This document shows positions 59,149-64,000 of a stretch of DNA of 64,000 nucleotides, in pieces. Under the pieces are notes generated by a model. It was not told where the DNA came from and searched no databases. It saw nothing but the letters and a program-made list of their open reading frames with translations. The position numbers and the translations under genes are program-made. Source of the stretch: Blepharisma japonicum. Taxonomy: Eukaryota > Ciliophora > Heterotrichea > Heterotrichida > Blepharismidae. Numbering within the stretch: the first letter of the stretch is position 1; every line of letters begins with the position of its first letter. The stretch covers positions 1 to 64,000 of the forward strand of contig CATKHK010000098.1 of NCBI GenBank assembly GCA_949751835.1, written 5' to 3'.

Positions 59149-60300
59149 TTAAAAAAGATAACAATTCTTATGGTTATCCTTTTTTATTTCAATCAGCTTT
59201 TTATTATCTAGCCTAAACTTACAGTAGCGGTTATCTTCTTTTCTAATTATTTTGGCTATATATCTCATATAAATTCCTCCTTTATTATATCTTCAATATG
59301 CACCAATATAGCAATTCGGAATTGTCGATTTTGCTATTTTTTTCCAAGAAAACCCATCTTCACTTTCATATACCATCATTTTTTGGCTATATCCAAGCAA
59401 ATAGAGTCTATTTTCTGTACTTATCAGTCTCTTGTGTTTATCTGGAAAGATATATGGAACAGTTGAGAATGAATTAATTTCAATTGAATATATCAAAAGA
59501 TTCTGATTTCAATATCCAGAAAATAAAATATTTCCATTAAATATTACACTAGAATACCAAAAATCAGCTTTTGGCATTGGAGGAAGTTTAACTCACCGAT
59601 TTTCATCTAAATCATATCTATTAGAGAGAGTTAAATGTTTATCACCCTCTAATCTTCCAAAACAATAGATGCTCTTGTTAAAATAAATAGCTAATGAATT
59701 GCAGCAAGGAGCTCCAGATGGTAAAATTCGAACTTTATAATCACTGTTACTTATTAACGCAACCCCATAATTGCCAAGGCAAAACAATTCACCATTAGGA
59801 AGTTGAGCAATGCATGTTGTATCGTCTAATGATTCTGGGGTTTCCAGAACTTTTATCTCTTCTGTTTCATTTTCAGTGTTGTAAATTATTAATTCAGTTC
59901 TATCGTTAATATCGGTAAGAAAGTAAAGAGATGTGATTTTATGATAAGTTTTGACATAAGCTTGGTAAGCTTCAATGAGCTCTGGATCATTCGTAGAATT
60001 CTCTTTGTAAAATGAGCAAGTTTGCCTAAAATCTTTTTCTGTTTTTGGATTATTAGCCCTGCTTCAAAGAGAAAATGTTTTATCTCTTATTTGTTGAAGA
60101 TTTAATTTTTGGGCGCCTATTAGTTCAGTATTTAGAGGTTTTTCAATAAGGCTTGGGCAGAAATTAAGCAAATTTATCTGTATTTGAGGCTTGGATTCCA
60201 TATTATAAATTATAACATTCTGAAAGGTTTTGATTCCATCATTCTCCAATCTCAAAATTCTTAAATCCAGCCACCAGTTAACTAGATGTCCTTTTCGTAG
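59149..60300 (-). pseudogene. Kelch-like gene, third, 5'-truncated divergent copy
   Basis: Open through TGA Trp codons from about 60300 to TAA 59149. Matches the C-terminal part of 6876-9161: SIEINSFSTVPYIF, LPNGELFCLGNYG, the Kelch-like CFGRLEGDKHLTLSNRYDL and the acidic NTENETEEIKVLETPESL strip. The B-box-like finger and 28-residue repeats are absent and no ATG is found at the 5' edge. Divergence is much greater than between the first two copies, so it is an older duplicate. It interrupts the Rab-like repeat array. Confidence 0.6.
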
Positions 60301-60777
60301 AATTATTAATTTTAGATGGCATTTCAGAGCCCTAAATAAAAAATTAGAATTAAGCAGAATTTATAATTAGATTTGCAACGATTGAACGAATTCACGTATA
60401 ATATATCTTTGAAACAGCAATTTTGCTAAATCAATAGAGTTTTCATTTTTGCATATAGAATGGTAATGCTTGAAGATTAGTTTAGCAAAAAAATATCAGA
60501 TTTACTCTTAACCCCAGCTATGGATGGAAGCTCTTAATGATTTATAATCTCGAGATAACTACCACATTTTGGTATTGCCTATCAGTTTAAGAGGGCTCAC
60601 ACATTTAAATCTGATAAAACTTGGGTTTCTTAGTGAGAGAATTTTGGTCTCAAACCTAAGACAGAGAGAACGCTTGGTGCTTACTCAAGGAAGGTAATCA
60701 TTTTTTAAGCATTCCATAGATAATTCATGAGCCTGAGCTTAAAAATGCATATTTTCTATCTCAATAGAATTTAATAA

Positions 60778-61350
60778 ATGGAAGAAGAGTATGATTACAA
60801 TTACGAAATTATATTAATCGGTGAAGGATACTGCCTAAAAAACAGCTCAGTTCATCAACTATGCAATAGCTGATTGCAAGTTAGGGATGGGGTTGAGTGA
60901 AGCAGCCGCACAATTTACTTAGATTCTGGAGAAATCATCAATGTTAAAATATGAGTTATTACGACTCTTAAAAGACAGATATCACATTTTTACCCTTGAA
61001 AGGTAGATGGAGCTATAATGATATATGATGTGGCCGATTGGACAACTCTTATGGATGACGAATATTTTTTTAATAAATTAAGAAAGGACTCAGGAGATCA
61101 TGCAAAAATTTTACTTATGGGAAATGTTGCAAGAATGAAAAATAGATCTCGTGGAGACCATATAAAGAAACAAATCAAAAAAAGAGATACGGCAGGATTT
61201 GCAAAATATAATCGACTATTATTTGAAGAAGCCAACTGAGATGAGTATAGCGAAGTCCAAAAAGTAGTTGATAAGTTTATCAAAAAAATTTATGATGAAA
61301 ATAGTAAGATTTGAAGTAGGCTTTTGAATCGAAAGGGTTATCCTAAATAA
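60778..61350 (+). CDS. degenerate Rab-like small GTPase, copy 2
   Basis: 190 residues, ATG 60778 to TAA 61348-61350, fully open with TGA as Trp. Same architecture as copy 1 (ILIGEGYCLKNSS, VKIWVITTLKRQISHFYPW, VDGAIMIYDVADW, ILLMGNVARMKNR) and the common C-terminus RKGYPK. G3 and G4 motifs are degenerate as in the others. Differences from copy 1 are spread over the gene. Confidence 0.62.
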
Positions 61351-61979
61351 AATAAGTAGATTATTTTCAATAATACAGTTTATTTAATTGAACAATGAAT
61401 TTGTAGAAATTTATAAAGGATTTATTGAGATAATTAGGCTTTATTGCATTAGATCATTTATTCTTAAATAAGCCTTTATATTTACTTTAACCGAAGATAG
61501 AAATTTTTAGTTAAGCTTTAAATCAACATATCTCATCTACTATAGCCTGCACCATGGGTTTTTGGTGCCAAATACTAATTCTAGCTAAGTTTATTTTTGC
61601 AAGACAGTCATAATACTTAGAGAGGCCTGACAAGAGTTTGACTCACTATGGTATTTATGCATAAAATGCTTATGGTTTCCTTGAGACAAAGTGTATTTTT
61701 AAAACACATAAGTCACAGGTTTTGCATCCATTTTAAATTAATTATTTGGATTTAAATCCAAAATAATAGCTGGTATTCTTCTGTTATTTATAAATTATGT
61801 TTCTTTATTCATTATTATTTATTCCTTATTTAATTTTTTTGACTTTGCATTGCTTTTCAAGGACGCTTAAGCTAAATTTTTTCAGGTGTGATTATAAAAA
61901 ATTTTAAATTTTCAATGTATTGTTTCAGGGTGATCTTGATTTAGACTCTGCAGAAAGTCATGAAAAAAATAAACTGTAT
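61351..61979. other. spacer with repeat lead-in
   Basis: AT-rich. The part from about 61870 (CTAAATTTTTTCAGGTGTGATTATAAAAAATTTTAAATTTTCAATGTATT type sequence, then a CAGGACAGCGCACTCTTAACC segment) is a copy of 57620-57730, so the repeat unit extends about 100-350 bases upstream of the conserved flank here. Confidence 0.5.
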
Positions 61980-62261
61980 TTTTTTCAGGACAGCGCACTC
62001 TTAACCTTAGCTACTAATAGTGGCTCTTAATAATTTATAATCGTGAGATAACTGTCACCATTTTTGATTGCCCGAGAGTTCACACAATTAAAATTGACCA
62101 TAAGCTAAATGAAACTTGTTTTCTTCGTAAGAATTTTTGTCCCATATCGAAACAGGAAATTTCTTGATGCTCACTCAAGAAAGCCAATCATTTTTTAAGC
62201 GTTCCATAGATAATTCATGAGCCTAAAAATGCATATTTTCTAGTTTCAATAATTTGATAAA

Positions 62262-62835
62262 ATGAAAGAAGAGTTTGATTACTATTACGAAATTTTATTA
62301 ATAGGTGAAGGAAGCTGCCTAGAAAATAGCTCAATTCATCAACTATACAAGAGCTGAATGCAAGTTAGAGATGGGGTTAAGTGAAAACAGCTGCACCCTT
62401 TACTTAGAATCTGGAATAATCATCAAGGTTAAAATATGAGTTATATCAACTCTAAACAGACAGATATCACATTTTTACCCTTGAAAGGTAGATGGAGCTA
62501 TAATGATATATGACGTGACCGATTGAACAACTGTTGGGGATGTCGAATATTTCTTTAATGAATTAAGAAAGGATTCAGGAGATTACGTAAAAATTTTACT
62601 TATGGGAAATGTTGCAAATATGAAAAATAGACCTCGTGAAAATAATATAAAGAAGCAAGTCAAAAAAAGAGATACGACAGGATTTGCAAAATATAATCGA
62701 CTATTATTTGAAGAAACCAATTGAGATGAGTATAGAGAAGTCTATAAAGTAGTTGATAAATTTATCCAAAAAATTTATGATGAAAATGCTAAGATTTGGA
62801 ATAGACTTTTGAAACGAAAGGGTTATTCTAAATAA
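62262..62835 (+). pseudogene. degenerate Rab-like small GTPase, copy 3, frameshifted
   Basis: ATG 62262 opens the same protein (YEILLIGEGSCLENSS) but an extra base in the AAGTGAAAACAGC stretch near 62380-62390 shifts the frame. Downstream the correct frame is intact to TAA 62833-62835 (MIYDVTDW, LLMGNVANMKNR, YDENAKIWNRLL). The total length is one base more than 573, consistent with a single insertion. Recent pseudogene or a sequence error. Confidence 0.65.
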
Positions 62836-63398
62836 CAATAATATAATTATTTTCAATTTACAGTAATTTAATTGAGCAGTGAATCTCTCAATAAATTATC
62901 AATGGATTTATTGGGATAATTAGATTTGCAACGGCTGAACGAATTAAATCAATACAGTTTGCTATTTCTATATATTGTAAAAATAAATACAGCTATTATG
63001 AATATATTTTTAACCTAAGCTAGCAATTTTATTATCTGCTTGAAATTATATTGAATATCATTTTCAAAGTTAAGGCAAATAGAATGGTACTGCTTGAAGA
63101 CTAGTTTAGCAAAAATAATATATGATTTGCTCTTTACCCCGGCTATGGATTAAAACTCTTAATGATTCACAATCGCGCCATTTTGAGATTCCCATGGGTG
63201 GAAGAGTCTCACACCTTTAAATTTTACCATAAACTGATGAAACTTTGGTTTCTTAGTGAGAATTTTTGCCCCAAATCGAGACAGGAAATTTAATGCTCGC
63301 TCAAGGAATCATTTGTGAAGCGATTTCTCCATACCCAGAGATAATTCATGACCTGAGCTTAAAATTGCATATTTTTTAGTTTCAATAATATTAAATAA

Positions 63399-63965
63399 AT
63401 GGAAGAAGAGTATGATTACAATTACGAAATTTTATTAATCGGTGAAGGAAGCTGCCTAAAAAACAGCTCGGTTCATCAATTATGCAACAGCTGAATGGAA
63501 GTTAGAGATGGGGTTGAGTGAAGCAGCTGCACCCTTTACTTAGAATCTGGAGTAATCATCAAGGTTAAAATATGAGTTATTACAACTTTTAAAGAACGTT
63601 CATCATCTTATTATCCATGAAAGATAGATGGAGCTGTGATTATATATGATGCAACCAATTTGAGAACTGCTTCTGGTGTCGAAAAATTCTTTAATAAATT
63701 AAGAGAGCACTCAGGAGATCACGTAAAAATTTTACTTATGGGAAATGTTGCAAATATGAAAAGCAGACACCGTGAAAATCATATAAAGAGAGAAGTCAAA
63801 AAAAGTGATGCTGCAGGATTTGCAAAGAAAAATCAACTATTATTTGAAGAAGCCGATTGAGATGAGCATACAGAAGTCCAAAAAGTGGTGGATGAGTTTA
63901 TCAAAAAAATTTATGATGAAAATACTAAGATTTGAAGTAGGCTTGAATCGATAGGGTTACCCTAA
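63399..63965 (+). CDS. degenerate Rab-like small GTPase, copy 4
   Basis: 188 residues, ATG 63399 to TAA 63963-63965. The most Rab-like switch II side of the set (FKERSSSYYPWKIDGAVIIYDATN). G4 is again GNVANM instead of NKxD. Two bases missing near the end (CTTGAATCG versus CTTTTGAATCG) change the last residues and move the stop. Without that the tail would match copy 2. Confidence 0.62.
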
Positions 63966-64000
63966 ATAAAAGTATAAGATTATTTCCAATATTTAAAGTT

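Noticed and set aside
1-64000. Bacterial defence system or operon reading of the window
   Set aside because: Genes such as TIM22, CFAP57, NAA50, kinesin and calpain, tiny introns and lack of ribosome binding sites show a eukaryotic nuclear genome.
1-64000. TGA as a stop codon, splitting the long genes
   Set aside because: TGA recurs in frame at conserved Trp positions in many families, with homology continuing directly after it.
1-64000. TAA/TAG read as glutamine (as in many other ciliates)
   Set aside because: Intact genes end cleanly at TAA or TAG at the expected family length; in-frame TAA/TAG occurs only inside introns or decayed copies.
63940-64000. Telomere-like CCCTAAA at the right end
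   Set aside because: A single CCCTAAATAAA occurrence that is the stop-codon region of Rab-like copy 4; not repeated.

Overview
The window reads as nuclear DNA of a ciliate that uses UGA for tryptophan, most likely a heterotrich of the Blepharisma type. Three signs support this. (1) Nearly every long gene is broken only by in-frame TGA at positions where the family has Trp (CFAP57, calpain, Kelch-BTB, phosphodiesterase, otubain-like protease, NB-ARC proteins), while TAA and TAG end genes. (2) Introns are 15 nt long with GT...AG ends (17149-17163, 17286-17300 and one in the gene at 37681-41621). (3) The DNA is AT-rich, genes lie very close together, and there are no Shine-Dalgarno sites or operons. 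No tRNA, rRNA, telomere repeat or CRISPR array was recognised.

Layout. 1-13.3 kb is a decaying, duplicated region: two copies of a broken kinesin-like gene (18-1735 and 9635-11325), two copies of a block with a coiled-coil remnant plus a B-box/Kelch-like gene (6050-9161 intact, 11345-13310 truncated), a cut-off protein kinase, and a coiled-coil pseudogene with a damaged tiny intron. 13.4-37.3 kb is the healthy core: Kelch-BTB, TIM22, an S28 peptidase homologue without its catalytic Ser and His, a coiled-coil protein, CFAP57, a small MGC-starting protein, an unknown protein, TMEM43, a calpain, an NB-ARC/TPR protein, a membrane-anchored cyclic-nucleotide phosphodiesterase and an otubain-like protease. 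37.7-55.2 kb holds more NB-ARC family members, intact and broken, with a LINE-like reverse transcriptase relic, a GC-richer tandem repeat, and an island of housekeeping genes (CcmE, TMEM8/CREST-like, NAA50). 55.6-64 kb is a direct-repeat array of degenerate Rab-like GTPase genes, with a third truncated Kelch-like copy inserted.

The most striking system is the minus-strand family of NLR/STAND-like proteins spread over about 24 kb (31482 down to 53057-55201). All members share an N-terminal module (a KAQ-x-FG motif, an IIIGPYGL-GGG motif, a helical region) followed where complete by an NB-ARC NTPase. The C-terminus varies: kinesin-light-chain-type TPRs in one (27916-31482), a complete kinesin motor plus coiled coil in another (37681-41621), nothing in a third (53057-55201). 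At least four further N-terminal fragments lie between them. This looks like a birth-and-death locus of sensor NTPases in which the output domain has been exchanged. The NB-ARC-kinesin fusion is, as far as I know, an undescribed architecture.

The healthy genes are mostly unrelated housekeeping, ciliary, mitochondrial and signalling genes. They share compact intergenic spaces (56 bp between two divergent starts, 1 bp between two convergent stops) rather than a pathway.
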